Origin: Pegea sp. RAD2-039
Taxonomy: Eukaryota > Chordata > Thaliacea > Salpida > Salpidae
Reading direction: 5' to 3'
DNA: 64,000 nucleotides
Assembly (NCBI GenBank): GCA_034620365.1
Contig: JAQGEQ010000186.1
Coordinates: 1,550,001-1,614,000 of the forward strand
Shown here: piece after piece, positions 30,830 through 43,864 of the stretch
Layout of the letters: each line of letters opens with the position of its first letter
Position numbering within the stretch: position 1 is the stretch's first letter
Program-made: the position numbers and the translations under genes
Notes under the pieces: generated by a model
Seen by the model: the letters and a program-made list of their open reading frames with translations, nothing else
What the model was told of the DNA's origin: nothing
Database searches by the model: none

Positions 30830-31823
30830 CAAAATGTCAGATGTGAAACAAACCATATCATAATGCGAGCGTTCCATGGAATTAGTGAATTTATAATCGC
30901 TTTTGTAAACTTAGTGGGGTTTATAGTCATTAAAACAACACCTAGGCTCAGGAAACCTTATGGTATCTTCAGAGCACTCGCAGATTCTTCATTTTCTCTA
31001 TAATCACATCTAAACAGTACATGTTCTCGTCTTATCAATTTCACAACAACGATTATAAGCTCGCTTCTGATTTCCTTATAAATAATTTCACAAACGTTTC
31101 AATCAACAAACTTTTATTAAGAGGTCCACAATTTCCAATCGATTTAGAACTGGTGATTCCCTGCACATTTGTATTTGTGACTTTTTTTTCTGCTTCGATA
31201 TTTTATATTTTGCTAGTGTAGACCGACTTATAGCACTTACTAGACCACTAAAGTATCATATTTGGTTTAATGTTAAAAACTCCCTATATATCTGCATATT
31301 TATCTGGATTTTTTCTACTACAGTATCTTCTATTCTTTACATAGTACTTGATTCAAAATACTTTATATCTCACGGATGTATTGTAGGATTTTAAAATGAT
31401 GAAGGTTATGTTATACCTATGATATTATTATTTTTTATAACTCTTGTTTGGATTACAAGTATCATTACAATGATTACTTTGAAGAAGAAACAAAACAAAT
31501 AGATTAAACTCAAATCGGAATATCTCAAACTAAATCTACAAGAACTTTATTGAGTATGGTTACTGTATTTAACTATGGCTCCTTATGAAGTTATGTTATC
31601 TGTTCACAGTTACAACCTGAATAAGTGCCCAGGAATTGAAGTTATTGAAATTATTGAAATTGGGAAATCAATACGAGAATTAAATCCATTTATATATTTT
31701 GGAGGAATATGTTTACTGTGTAATAGTTTTTGGAATTTCGTAATCTACCAGTCACGTGATGAAGTATTTCAGAAAAATTTGAAGAGGTGTTTTTCTAGAG
31801 GTTGGCTTCAGAAAGTTTTTTGA
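30830..31823 (+). pseudogene. Class A GPCR pseudogene
   Basis: Broken seven-helix receptor reading across at least two frames. TM1 is FIIAFVNLVGFIVIKTT, with loop PRLRKPYGIF and ALAD from TM2. After a frameshift comes the extracellular loop and TM3 start (ELVIPCTFVFVTFFSASIF). After a second frameshift near 31212 comes the DRY-like SVDRLIALTRPLKYH, TM4 (NSLYICIFIWIFSTTVSSIL) and TM5 (IPMILLFFITLVWITSIITM). TM6 is WLLYLTMAPYEV, and TM7 is GGICLLCNSFWNFVIYQSRD followed by a tail. In-frame stops lie at about 31394, 31503 and 31550. The gene is dead unless the stops are assembly errors. It belongs to the rhodopsin-like superfamily; a subfamily cannot be named. It has no LDLa modules and is not a copy of the receptor at 3938. 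Confidence 0.75.
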
Positions 31824-34680
31824 TCCAAAATTTGTTTATTTTTTCAAAATTTATAAATTTTCTGCAAAAATAATTTCTATTTTTTTTCAATTATTTTTTT
31901 AGAAGTTTACTAAAAAGTTTTTTTTGTTTTATTCATAAATAAACTTAACAAATGAACTTTTTAAACTATGATCAAAGCTATATAAAGCAGAAAATACTAG
32001 ATAGATACTTTTTAACAACTTGAAAAGAAGTCTTAGAATAATCTTTTAATAAAATGAATAACTAAAAATTTGAACTTTAAAAAGTGAGTAGGGTGACCTC
32101 TAGTGACAAGAATTTGTGTTCAGGAGTTTTGATAATATTTTCAGTTTATAACTTTTGCATATGTATTTTTAGAGAGAGGAATTTCTATTAAAAATGTTTA
32201 ATTCAAACTTTTCAGAATTTGAGATTGATCAGAAATTTAAGACGTTTAAACAATAGAAAAAAATTTATCAAATTAAAAACTTATGTATGAAATTAAAAAT
32301 CTTTCAAATATTTCGATTAATAATTTCTGCTAAAAAATATTTTTTTGAATTCTTAGAGAAATTTCTAAGAAAAATTTGTTTGATATAAAATAAGTTATTT
32401 TCAAAAGCTAATAAAAAACTATGCTAAAAGTGAATTTATAGCAACTTAAAATTATTTAAACAATTTCTAAAAAAATTAAACTTATAGTTTGCATTGAAAA
32501 TTTATCATTTTATGAAAAAACGTTTAAAAGAAAGCAAATTTATTAATAAACTGAATGTTTATTTGTTGAATCAATTGTCTAACTTAACTAAAATATGTTT
32601 CAAGATTTGTTTAATCATTTGTAGTGAGAATAAACCTCAATAAACACCTGCCCAAGCTGTTTGCTATAAGGAGGCAGTTTCTCATTACTAGCAAAAAGAC
32701 ACTTGCAACTTGATTAATATCAAGTTTTGATTTTTTTTTATTTCGAAAGATAACTTTTGTTATAAAAACGTTACAACTTAATGAAGATCAAAATATGAAA
32801 TTCATTTGTGCAAACCTTTTGAGCAAAATCTAATCAAAGCTAAACTTTATTAAAAAACTGGTTTAAAAAAAGGTTTTAAAAAATTTTTGATTAGAAAATT
32901 TATTTTAATATTTAATATAACAATTATAATAAAAACATTTTTAGTTTTAAACAACAGATAATGTTTATAATAGTTTTAATCTAACTAACTTACCAAAGTA
33001 CTAATTTTTTTAACTATTTTAGTTTTATTTGTTTAATAAATTTGTTATACTTTTTTCAAGGTTGCGATAAATTATTAAAAACTTTTTATAACTAAGCTTA
33101 TGCATCTAACTTTTGATAACTTTGATTTAAAGTAAGTTTAAACTTCGTTTATTAAGAAATGTCATAACTTTATTCAATTTTGTATTAAAGTATCAAATAG
33201 TTTTCAAAAAACTCATTTTAGATTTTTTATCTATACTTTTATCTATAGGTTTTTATCAAATTAAAAAAAAATAAAACACCAAATCGTTCTTGAAGAACTG
33301 AAAAATCTGTAATAGTAAAAAATAGTTAAAAAGATGATTTAGAAAAATCATTTTTAATAGAAGATAAAATGATTAGTAACTGACATCAGAACTGGCTTGG
33401 ATTTAAATGAAAGTTATCAAAGATCTTTGCTATTAATGATTGATAAATAAATTCTTTTATTTCATTTAACATCAAGCTAAAAATAAGATTTTCCACCAAC
33501 TTTAGGATTTAGTTATATTTTTGAGGTTTCAGATTTTAACCGACATATTTGAATCTTACAAGGTCTTAATTTTTTTACAAAACTACTTTTGTGGACATTA
33601 AACAAACAAAAAATGTGTTAGACTCAAAGAAAAAATCAAAATATATTTAAAGAATATTTGAAAGAATCATTTTTATTATCTTATTGAAATTTCAAATAAA
33701 ATGAAGTTATATAACTTTGAACTTTTCTGTTTGATTCTTATTTGATACATGATTATCAGGAAATTATCTTTAAAACTTACACAAAACTCACCAAAGGTCA
33801 ACAAAATCCAATCTAAATTAATTTATTTTCATTAATTAAACAAAAAAAAAGCTTTATAAATCAACTGTAAAGAAAATATTTTCATTTTGTTGAATAGTTT
33901 CTTTAATAACTTAATGATGTATTGCCAAACAGTTTAAGATGTTTAAAGAGCTTTTATTATCAAAAATAACATAAAAATATCAAACCATGATCTTAACATA
34001 TAAAATAAAATAAATAAAAATGATGAAAAACTATAAAAATCCTCAAAAGAAGAATTGAAAAATATAAAGATTTGATTTAGCTTGAATTTACCAAGCCTAT
34101 TTTACCAGCTAACATTTGTAACTTATTCCAAGTTTTTGGCTCTTAATCACTCTTGAAAAGCAATTTAATTATCAAATTATGTCTAACTAAGATTATATTT
34201 ATTGTATTTATCATTTATTTATACATCTAATTCTTAATTATCGAAATATTAATCATTTTTTATAAAATTATAAGTGAATGAAAATTAGTTGGTAGAAGCG
34301 CCTTTCATAAAATTGCAGTTTTGCTATTTTCATATTTTTTAAATGCGCCGTTCTTATACAAAATGTTTATCAATTTTTATAAATAAAACATCATTTTATT
34401 CAGAAATTATCTTACTTTTATTAATCAACAGCAAAAATCTTTTTAAAGGGCGAGAAAATAGTTTTTTTAATAAAGAAACAACAAGTAGCCAAACTCTAGA
34501 AACAACTAGTATATTAGTCAGTTAAAACCATAAAAAAATACGCAAAAAAATAAATTTTTTAAAGTTTTTTTCACCTCATAATCAAGTATAACCCTTTACC
34601 TTAAAAAAAAATTAAAAAAAAAAACTTTTAAAATCCATTATAAGGTTCAAAAACAGCATTAAGTAAGGCTATAGCGGGCA
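31824..34680. other. AT-rich spacer
   Basis: No gene seen. TCACTAGAGGTCAC (read on the minus strand at about 32092-32106) resembles a CTCF core motif. A GC-richer patch at 32640-32710 has no open frame. Confidence 0.5.
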
Positions 34681-34833
34681 GTATTAAAAAAACACACAAA
34701 GGCAGAATAATACAGACCAAGCAAATTGCTGCGTTTCGCTCACGTCCGTATTTGAAATATAAGTATTTTTGAAATTTCAGTGACGTGTTAGTTTTTATTC
34801 TTTCTTACAACGAACTGCATTCAGACTATCGTC
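34681..34833 (+). promoter_or_regulatory. Histone H1 leader and promoter region
   Basis: GC-richer stretch (GCTGCGTTTCGCTCACGTCC at 34728-34747) followed by TTTCAG/TGACGTGTTAG at 34775-34791 and an unspliced-looking leader to the ATG. The TTTCAG could end a 5' UTR intron. No TATA box position is convincing in this AT-rich context. Confidence 0.35.
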
Positions 34834-35343
34834 ATGGCTCCTGCTACAAAAACCATCCAAAAGAAAAAATCTGAACATCCTACTTATGCTGAGATGATCA
34901 AGGAAGCAATTACAGTCGAGAAACAAAGAAAAGGATCGTCTCGACAAGCGATTACAAAGTTTGTAAAAGCGCGATACTCTTTATCTGATTCGTGTCATAA
35001 TTTTGTGAAGCAATCCTTGAGGAGACTAGTCAGTTTGGGAGCTATAGAACAAGTTAGCGGAAATGGCGCAAGCGGTAGTTTCAAGATGGCTTCTAAAAAG
35101 AAGACGGCTGTAGCTGTTGTGAAAAAGCCAGTTGCCAAAAAGCCTGCTGTTGCTAAGAAGGTGGTGAAGAAATCTGTTAAGAAGACGCCAGCTAAAAAAT
35201 CTGTTAAGAGCTCGCCCAAAAAGAAGGCGGCCCCCAAAGTTGTTTTAAAGAAATCTGTTAAAAGTAGGAGTGTAAAAGCAAAGAAAACACCTGTTAAATC
35301 TAAGGCTGTTTCGAAGACACGGAAATCGAGGGCTAGAAAATGA
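34834..35343 (+). CDS. Linker histone H1
   Basis: Intronless 169-residue protein. A short N-terminal tail (MAPATKTIQKKK) precedes the H1/H5 winged-helix globular domain at about residues 14-85, with HPTYAEMIKEAI, GSSRQAITKFVKARY, NFVKQSLRRLVSLGAIEQV and GASGSFKM. The C-terminal tail is rich in Lys, Ala, Pro and Ser with KKSVKKTPAKK and SPKK motifs that bind linker DNA and can be CDK targets. It is somewhat shorter than typical H1 (about 190-220). It stands alone, with no core histone genes nearby. AATAAA hexamers at 35449-35458 and the absence of a recognisable 3' stem-loop suggest a polyadenylated message, as for replication-independent or single-copy H1 genes. Confidence 0.96.
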   Translation: MAPATKTIQKKKSEHPTYAEMIKEAITVEKQRKGSSRQAITKFVKARYSLSDSCHNFVKQSLRRLVSLGAIEQVSGNGASGSFKMASKKKTAVAVVKKPVAKKPAVAKKVVKKSVKKTPAKKSVKSSPKKKAAPKVVLKKSVKSRSVKAKKTPVKSKAVSKTRKSRARK

Positions 35344-38300
35344 TTTTTTTTTAAATAATGAAACTTTTAAGTGTAGCTGACCAATTTTTTTTCTTTCTAT
35401 GGTTCTTGTCTTATGTAAACTTTATACATTATTTTTTTATCGTCTTCAAATAAATAAAACGTTTTTTATTATTGAAAGCTTTTGTTGGATTTAATCAATT
35501 ATTAAAAAACTTACATTTTTATCTTCAAATCTTATATATTCAAGTTTGTTTTAAAATTTAATTATTAAAATTGTTTCTTAAAAATTTGGCACTAAAATTT
35601 ATAAGTTTCAATGAATAAATTATGGATTTAATATAAAAATTTAAATCTTACAAAAACTAAAGAAAAGTTTACATGAAATATTTTTATCAAATTATAAATT
35701 CAGATTGCCCAACTGAGGTAAAATCTAACAAGTTATTTTGATTTACTTTTTTTGCTAAATTTTCAAAATAAAAGTAATTTACTTCCATGAATAAAAATTT
35801 GTAAGCAAAGAAAATATTTTGCTATAAATATTACAACTAAAATAATAGATAGATTAGTTGAAATAAAATTGTGTATAAAGTAAAAATTATGTCTTTGAAA
35901 GTTTATAATAAATATTTTTCACAATTATAGATGATAATAAATTATCATAACTAAAATATCAAACTAGTAAGAAAAAATTTCATAATTTTGACAAACTAGT
36001 TTAAATTGTAAACTAAAAGATAAATTGACTGTGGATATCTCTTATTTGATTATTTATAATATATTGTGGGTGATTTTTATAAAAAATGATGGCGTTAAAG
36101 ATATCTTCTTGCAGTTCTTTTGACAGCAACAAATATTTTGAAATAATTGATTAAACAAACTTTTGATTAATTTTTTAATAATCTCTTTAGTTTGATTTAA
36201 TATAAAGAAAGATTGATTAAACTAAAACACTTTTGCAGGCATCATATAAAAAGTTACTTGGGTCAGGTTTGTACTGTTTTATAGCACAGCAAGAATATGT
36301 GAGGCAGTACTTGGCGGAAATCTACCACGTAGTTGCTACTTGGTGCTGTCAGTGGTAATTGAGATGAAAACTGTTTGAGACAACTACGAATTTTTGAGCT
36401 AACAAATAAATTCTTCAAATTGAAGTTAATACGGAAGTTTTTTCGATAATCAGAACATTTGAAGTTTTTGAAAGCCTATGTACCGATGACGACGTGTTTG
36501 CATACTACACTGTTCAAAGAACTGCTTATGGTAGGGTGCCGCTGATACACAACAATTCAGACTGAAAGCAAGCTGCATTTTTAAATAGTTATATCAATTA
36601 TTAGAGATTTGCAAAATAGTTTGTCCTCCAAACTGAATCTAGCTTTAAGAAATATTTGTAAAAGTGTTTTTAAAATTATTCGAAATGATCCTAAAAAGCT
36701 TTAGATACTCAATCAAGAGATCTATTCAAAACATAGACAAAAGTAAGCCCAGTTTCAAACAAATAACCAGCCACTAATTAACATTAGAATATGTTTTTTT
36801 AATTACTGCCCTTTTTTATAATAAAAGCAAATTTTTATTGCTTATAAAAACATTTATAATAATCAATTCTAAGTGAATTCATTTGTTATAATTTCTATTG
36901 TTTTTTTAAAACTAAGAATTTAAAATTCATAAATTGTTCTACTAAATTAAAATAGCAAAATATAAATAAAAACTTAAATTTATACAGCTATAATACAGCT
37001 ATAAGAAATACTTTAAAAAAATTAATTTAAACTCTTATTTATTAAATACAATACTGTATCAGTTTTTCAGTATTAAAGCTAGAAAGTATAAAAAATGTTC
37101 AGCCTTATAATAAATTGCTGTTGAAATTATTTGCAAAATTCTATGTTAATAAAAGCTTTGCTTTTTATGAACAATTAGTGGAAATATAAAGCTGTTAGTT
37201 TTTGAAGCTACAGCCAGATGGTCATTTGTACTTTGATGTTGTGTTTACGTTGTTGTTCGAAGTATGCTGCTGTAAAATAACAAGAAGATTTATCAAATAA
37301 TTCTATTTAGACTATGCATCACTGTAAGTTACCAGATAGCTCCGACCAGTAAAATTGGAGCGAGTTTAAACTAAGTTCGTATTTGAGTCGATTCAACCTA
37401 ACTAATTTGCTTCTTTAAAAATCTATATAATAGCCACAAGTTAAAAGCTTTGAAAAAGTTTTTATATATTAAATCAAAATAAAAAGTGACGATTTCAAAA
37501 ACAACTTAAATTTATTTTTAATAAAAGGCAGCAGTTTAAAAATATATTTTTAATATCATCTGTAGCCAACACTTATTGGTATATTTTTCAAAAATGTGCA
37601 AAAAACAACTGATGTTAATTAAGTTGAATATTTATTATCATTAGAAAAGTGTATAATAATCAGTATAATAATATCTTTTACTCCTAATGGGCAGTTTTCC
37701 TTGTTCAGAATTAAAAACATTTAAAAAGTTAACAAATCAAAGAGTTTAAAATTATTTAAAATAATAAATTATTATTTTTTAAGTATCTGTAAGCTTTAAA
37801 CCATAAAGCTAATAATCAGTTTTTGCTAATTATTAACAATTCTTATAAGTTTTTGTTTAGTAGACATTAAAATAACTAAGAAATCTTGCCTCAATATTAA
37901 TTTTACTGGATTTATTTGCAAGATTATGGTTTAGTTAAATAGTAATATATAAAAATCATATTTCCCCTCATTATGAAACTTTTTAAGTTTTTTTAGGAAA
38001 ACTTCTTCAAATCTGTAAAACAACTGGAGACAAGATTTTTTGCATGAAAATAGTTTTTAAATATACAATTTATTTTAAACATTTTAAGATAAAAATCAAA
38101 CCTCGTTTAAGATTGTTATGGTTAAAAATCAAAAATAGAATTTAGTTGAAAAATTTCATTTTACCTACCAACTTACTAAAATAGAAAAAAATTTGAAAAT
38201 AAAAAAAGCGGGAATTTGAAAATACAAAACCACAAATAAAAAACATGAAATAAGTAGAAGTTTTATATAATTTTCTATTGTTTTAACTATGATAAAAATT

Positions 38301-41300
38301 ATAATCAAAATAATTTTTCTTATAAACAAATATTACTTCAAAAATGTAATTATGAAACTTTTATTTTCAGTTTGCAATTATTTTCTATAAACTGCTTCTC
38401 GAAACTTTAAATAATTTATAAAATCTAAATGAATAGTTGTTTTAAATTGAGTTTTTTAATATCGTTTATAAATTTAGATTTAAAAGTTGATTTAAAGATC
38501 TTATTTTCATTTAGTTACGTCCAAAGTTAAAAATTGTTCAGCCAAGCATAATATTTTTTAGCAGAATATTCTAACAAAAAATTAAAACTTGAGTTTCTAT
38601 GGTTCTACAAAATTATGTAGTTCTGCTTTTTTGAAATTTTTTATTACGTACAACGGATTAGTAAAAAGTTTTACAAATTACAATAAAACCATTACTAAAA
38701 AGTTAAAATGAATTCGAATTACTCATTCACTTTTGAAGACAAAATATTTTATTTAAAAATCTATGTTTAAATTTGAATTAAAAATTTTCTATCTTCTATG
38801 TTTAAAGATCTATTTTCAAAATATCTCAAATATGGTAAACATTTAATTATTTTAAAGTCAAACTTTAAAAATCAATAAAAGCTTTACTAAACCAAAGAAA
38901 ATATTGATAAATACAAACTAGTTTTTATATTTATTATGTATATTCTTACAGCAAAGTGCCATTAAATGAATAATTTTTAAAATCAAAACTTTATAAACAT
39001 TTTTTGATACTTAAACGAAAAAATAGTTTTGTTTTTATTATACTTGCTTTTAAATTTCTTTAAGATGAAACTTATACGATTGTAAATTATTTATTTATAA
39101 CAGAAACTGAATTTTATTTAAATAAAACAAATCTGTGTATAAATTTGCAGGATCAGTTTAATTTTATGAAACAAAAACATTGAATTTCACAAAATATAGA
39201 AAGTTCAAAACAAAAAATTGTTGTTAAGACTTGTTGAAGCTTTGTTTTTACAAAAAACAACTTTTTAAATTAATATTTGACCATGCTTATATTTACTAGA
39301 AAACTTGAATAAGAATTTAAAATTAAATTGAAGCAAATTAAGATCATTTCTGAATTTTTTAGAAAATTTAAAGGAAATTGCTTTTAATCAAATTAGATTT
39401 GAAATAAAAACTTATAATCAGTAAAAAAATTTGACTTTAATCAAAAAAAGTCAAATTTGAAAATAAAAGCTTTAAAAGCGTCAGTTGTAAAACTTATAGA
39501 TAACAAAAACTTTTTTGTAGTTAACTTTAACTGTAAAAGGCGGTTATGGAAATAAAATGAAAATTATAATTTTCGAATCATCGCGATAACATTTAGATGC
39601 TAACATTAAACATTTAGTTCTGAGGTACAGAGAACTGGTAATTTTTTACTATTCTTAAACTTTGACCACAAGAGGCGCTGCTCAAAATACAGACTCTTAC
39701 GAAGTAGCTAAAAATTCTACCAGTCTATCAGTAAATTTGCAAAATAAAAGGGATGGTTTATCAACTTTTTAGATTCAAAATAGTTTTATTAACTAATATA
39801 AAATAATATGCATGTATTAAAGGATTCATTTCTAAAGTATCTTATATAATAATTGTATAAAAATGGTTATGCTCAATTTAAGTTTCAGAGTTTAAAAAAT
39901 GTTTTAAATATTTTCTCATAAAATTTTATGCACATTAAACATTTTTTTCGATACAAATCATTTTATGAATGAAAATAAAGCAATCTAATTTAACAAATCA
40001 GTAATTTAACAACCAAATTTATTAATTTTAATAATTTAAATAAACAAATCTCTGTATTTGTTGTTTCCATATAACTCAATCGTAAACGATATTTTGAAGG
40101 TATCTTGGTTTTAATTGAGGCTTCAATTTTCCATTTAATTTCAAAAACAATTTTTTCTTTAAATTGTTATATTAAGTTTGTTTTTTTAAGTTTTTTATAA
40201 ACTTTGGATGTTTAACTTATTTTAGAAATTTTATATAACTTTAAAGTATCAAAGTTTGAGTTAAAATTTTATTTTGACAGAAAAATTATTGTTGAAACTG
40301 TTGTGCACCATGAAGTGAGCTCATGGTATACGCATGTTCTGCGCATGTGACATCTCGATTAAAATGTCTTTAAAAGATTTTCATGACCTTAAAAATTTGC
40401 CATTAACTATTTTAAATCCTTCTATATTTGTTATATGTTAATTTTTTTTAAATAGATGCAAAGTAATTTGTGTCTCAAATGGAAGATTGTTCCAAATCAA
40501 AAGATAGAATTAATATTATTTTTAGTATTTCAGTTTTATAAAAAAAGACTTAAAAATTGATTTGAATATAAAAGCTACACAAAGTATATTAAGAGATTTG
40601 CAACTTTTTTGTATTTAGAAACTTTTAAACTGAATAATGATTTACTTTTAAAGTTTAATAGATATATTAGAACAAAATTAAACAGAATTTATTTTTAAGG
40701 TTTAAATCTGTTAAAAAGAAACTTACAAAAAATGAAAACTTAAAATGCAATAAGAATTCAGAAAACAAGATTTTTTTTTAGTTTATTAGGTTTTTGAGAC
40801 TTAATAATTATTTATTTCAAAAAGTAAACATAAGAAAATTAATCAAACAAATTGAAACAGTTTTATTGCCTGTTTAAATAAACAGATATAAAAATGTAGA
40901 AGAATTACTTTTTACTTTTTCAATTTAAAAAAATTGTTTTAAAGTTTTGAGTTTTCTATTTTATTCAAGATTTAAAGATTTTTTAAATACTCAATAAGTT
41001 AAAAAAAACTTGAATGGAAATATAAATTCATAAGCAAAACAGTTTTCTTATTGAAATTTTCTATAAGAATATTAAAATAAAACTTGTCAACTAATTCAAG
41101 AGAGTAAATTATTAGTTTTATAAATTGGTGGAGATTTTATTAAGGTTAGAAGTTTGTAGAAATATTTATTTCAAATGATTGAAATATTTAATAATCTGAA
41201 TAGAAAATATTTCCAACGTTGATTTTTGCAATAAATAATTTTAATATTTGTCTTATCATTAAATATTAAAGAAAATTTAACAAAAATAATGAAAATTTTC

Positions 41301-41344
41301 GATTTTAGTTTCTAGAACTTTCTTTAAGTATCCAATGTGACATT
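35344..41344. other. Long AT-rich spacer
   Basis: No gene seen in 6 kb. H1 polyadenylation signals lie at 35449-35458. Two GC-richer patches (36235-36560 and 37200-37390) may be diverged copies of the SINE-like family, but the match is too weak to annotate. CCACAAGAGGCGCTG at about 39667-39681 resembles a CTCF core. A GC-richer stretch at 40300-40350 contains GCATGTTCTGCGCATG. Confidence 0.5.
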
Positions 41345-41535
41345 TTGTTTTGGCCCGCTGCGGCCGAAAACGACCATGTATGTAAACCAGGGCAGAAATT
41401 ATGGAGATCCAGCAGTTATCTTGCAGTAGGATTCCACTCTCTACGTCAACAAGATTATACATTGAAACAAAAGAACTGATGCCCATCGCAGAAGCTGCCA
41501 GAACGACACTAAGTACAGCAACAATCTGATTTGTT
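41345..41535 (+). repeat. SINE-like dispersed repeat, copy 3
   Basis: Contains GCGGCCGAAAACGACCATG, AAACCAGGGCAGAAATTATGG, AACAAGATTATACATTGAA, AGAACTGATGC and GCCAGAACGACACTAAGTAC, matching copies at 24268 and 54540. A 96-codon frame on the opposite strand (41277-41567) is created by this repeat. Confidence 0.75.
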
Positions 41536-42777
41536 TCAAACTTTACTAACAATTTAAATGTTTTCACAACATTATTTCTTGTTCTTTATTTGACTTCAAT
41601 ATATTTCAAAATATTTTGAACTAATGTTTTTTTGACTTAATAGACAAATATAAATATTTTCAGACAAATCCATTATTGAATTTTTTTAAAGTCTGAGTAA
41701 AGTTTGTTAGAAAATTTTTTTTAACGTTGTAAAAGTTAAATATTTGTTACAAACTTAAGTTTTATGAGCTACAATAAAACTATAAAAGTAGTAAAATAAA
41801 ACAAAATTTTTTCTGTTGACAAACTTTCTCTTTATTTATAAAACAATTTAATTTTGGAAATTACTATTAAAATTTACTGGCTAGAAGGTTAGCAAAATAT
41901 ATTTTTTTCAATTTTTATTATAAAATATTCAAATTCAGTTTTGTGATATGCTGCTGATCATTATATAACAGTTTACTTTTGTTTTTAATTTTGCAAATGA
42001 TTTTTGAAGGATAAATAAAACAAATTTATTTTCTAAATAAAATATATTGACTCAAAATTAGATGATTTATCTCAAATAATTTGAATTAACGATACTTAGG
42101 CTTCAACATGAAAGTTGCTGAATCATCATAGCGTTTAACTCAACTCATGTGACTCGCGACATCTTTAAAACCATCTCAGATAACTTTAAATAAGAATGTG
42201 TTAATTTATTAGTTTTAAAGGAATAAACAAACCTTAAAAGATTGTAATTAATTTAATAAACTAATTTTAGTGAAAAGTTATTTTGCTTAATTAGAGAAAA
42301 TCAGAGAAAAATTTGACTAATTAAACTAACAAATTTCTAACCCTCTCAGTTTTGATGAGAATTCAAATTTATGAAGTTATTTTATGTTTACTTCAACAGA
42401 TACAATCAATTTAAAGTCAATTGAGACAGCTTCAAGATTGTTTGATTTGATCATAGTTAAAATGCTTTAAAATCATTTTTAGGTTGCCAAAAGCTTAAGT
42501 TTTATTTTTTAGCAATTTTTTATTAGATAAGTGTTTAAAAAGTTTTTATTTTAATTTTAAACGTTTTTATTTTAAAATTCATCATTAATTTTTAATAAAA
42601 AAACATTGAGCAAAACTTATTTGTAATTTTCAGTTTTGTAAAAAAAGAAGTAACAGTAAACAGAGTTTTTTTTATAATTTTGAATATTCAATACAAATAA
42701 TTTAAGATTTTAAAATTGAATAAATGTGTAGTTTTTAAATTCAATGATAATTCTATTTGATAAGATTAAATTTTTCA
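41536..42777. other. AT-rich spacer
   Basis: No supported gene. A possible exon-like stretch at about 42402-42458 (acceptor CTTCAACAG, frame TINLKSIETASRLFDLI) does not match the phase of the exon at 42778. Confidence 0.45.
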
Positions 42778-42897
42778 GCATTTCAATTAAAAGAGCTTGC
42801 AATAAATGAAAGATGTGAAAGAAAAATTGAGAAAGCATTTCCTTTTCAGATGAATATTTCTGATGTCAACACAGCTAATAGTAAACTTATCTTTAAG
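42778..42897 (+). CDS. Orphan exon candidate
   Basis: Flanked by an acceptor (TTTTTCAG) and a donor (AAG/GTAATT), this 120-nt segment has only one open frame and reads FQLKELAINERCERKIEKAF followed by PFQMNISDVNTANSKLIFK. The composition is unlike the AT-rich surroundings. I found no exon of matching phase on either side, and it is not part of the chondroitin synthase gene that starts at 43865. It may be a remnant of a decayed gene or an exon of a gene whose other exons I missed. Confidence 0.3.
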
Positions 42898-43864
42898 GTA
42901 ATTTGAAAGATGAATCACCAACTTAAGCGGTTCATTGGGTGAAGGATTCCTAAACATTCTGACGGTTTTGGATTAACCTAATTTCGTTTTAATCAGAACA
43001 TGAATAACAAATATGATTAGTTACAATTAAAATATAGAATATTCGATCATAATAAATAAAGGTTTTAATTTTAAAGTTTGGCAAAAATGATCAAGCTATC
43101 TGAAAAATAAGGAGATATTTATATGAATCGAAAATGTTGAGCAAATAAATAATTAATCAATCAACTAACTCAGTAACTTCCGACTTTTAAAAAATCTGTT
43201 TTTCCATACTATAAAGGTTGTTATTTACGTATTCTAACCATTTCTATTTAAATTTCTATTTTTTAATATTTCTTATGTCTTTATTCCGTTAGAATTTCTT
43301 TTTTAAATTACTTTGTACACATTTATTTAATTTTTGTTGAACAAAACCTATTTAATTTTTGCTTAAATTTACAAAGCAAATGCAATCATGCATACAAGCT
43401 ATTAATTTTCAATAACACAACTTAAAACCAACTATAAAAGAGACAAGGGCAATTACACGACTTAAATGATAAAGTGAAAAAATAATTGTTGTGAAATTAT
43501 TTAAATCTGAAAACTCCAGATGGAAAACACTAAATTTAATTAACTACAACAAGTATAAACTTTTGGCTGATTGTTTGTTTAAATAACTTTTTTAACTTTG
43601 TCAAGTGTATAACTATTTTTACTCAGCAGCGTCGTTGGGCGGTAAAAGTTTTAATGACAAAATGTTTGACAACAAGTTTTCAAAACATTTTCTGATTTTG
43701 ATTAATTTCAAATTTATCTTTTTTGATTTAATAAATTATTGTTTAAAATAAAGTTTACTTTATTGTCGATAACTTTATTTTTATATTGTTTTTTAAGGTC
43801 TGAAAATAAAAATCGCCTTAGACAGAAATTGTAAGATGATTTTGGAACAAACAAATTAATAATA

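Noticed and set aside
34995-35237. 80-codon frame antisense to histone H1
   Set aside because: Shadow of the Lys/Ala-rich H1 tail.
36235-37390. Further SINE-like copies
   Set aside because: Only short, scattered similarities to the family core. Not enough to call.
41277-41567. 96-codon minus-strand frame with hydrophobic stretches
   Set aside because: It coincides with SINE-like copy 3 and has no independent support as a gene.
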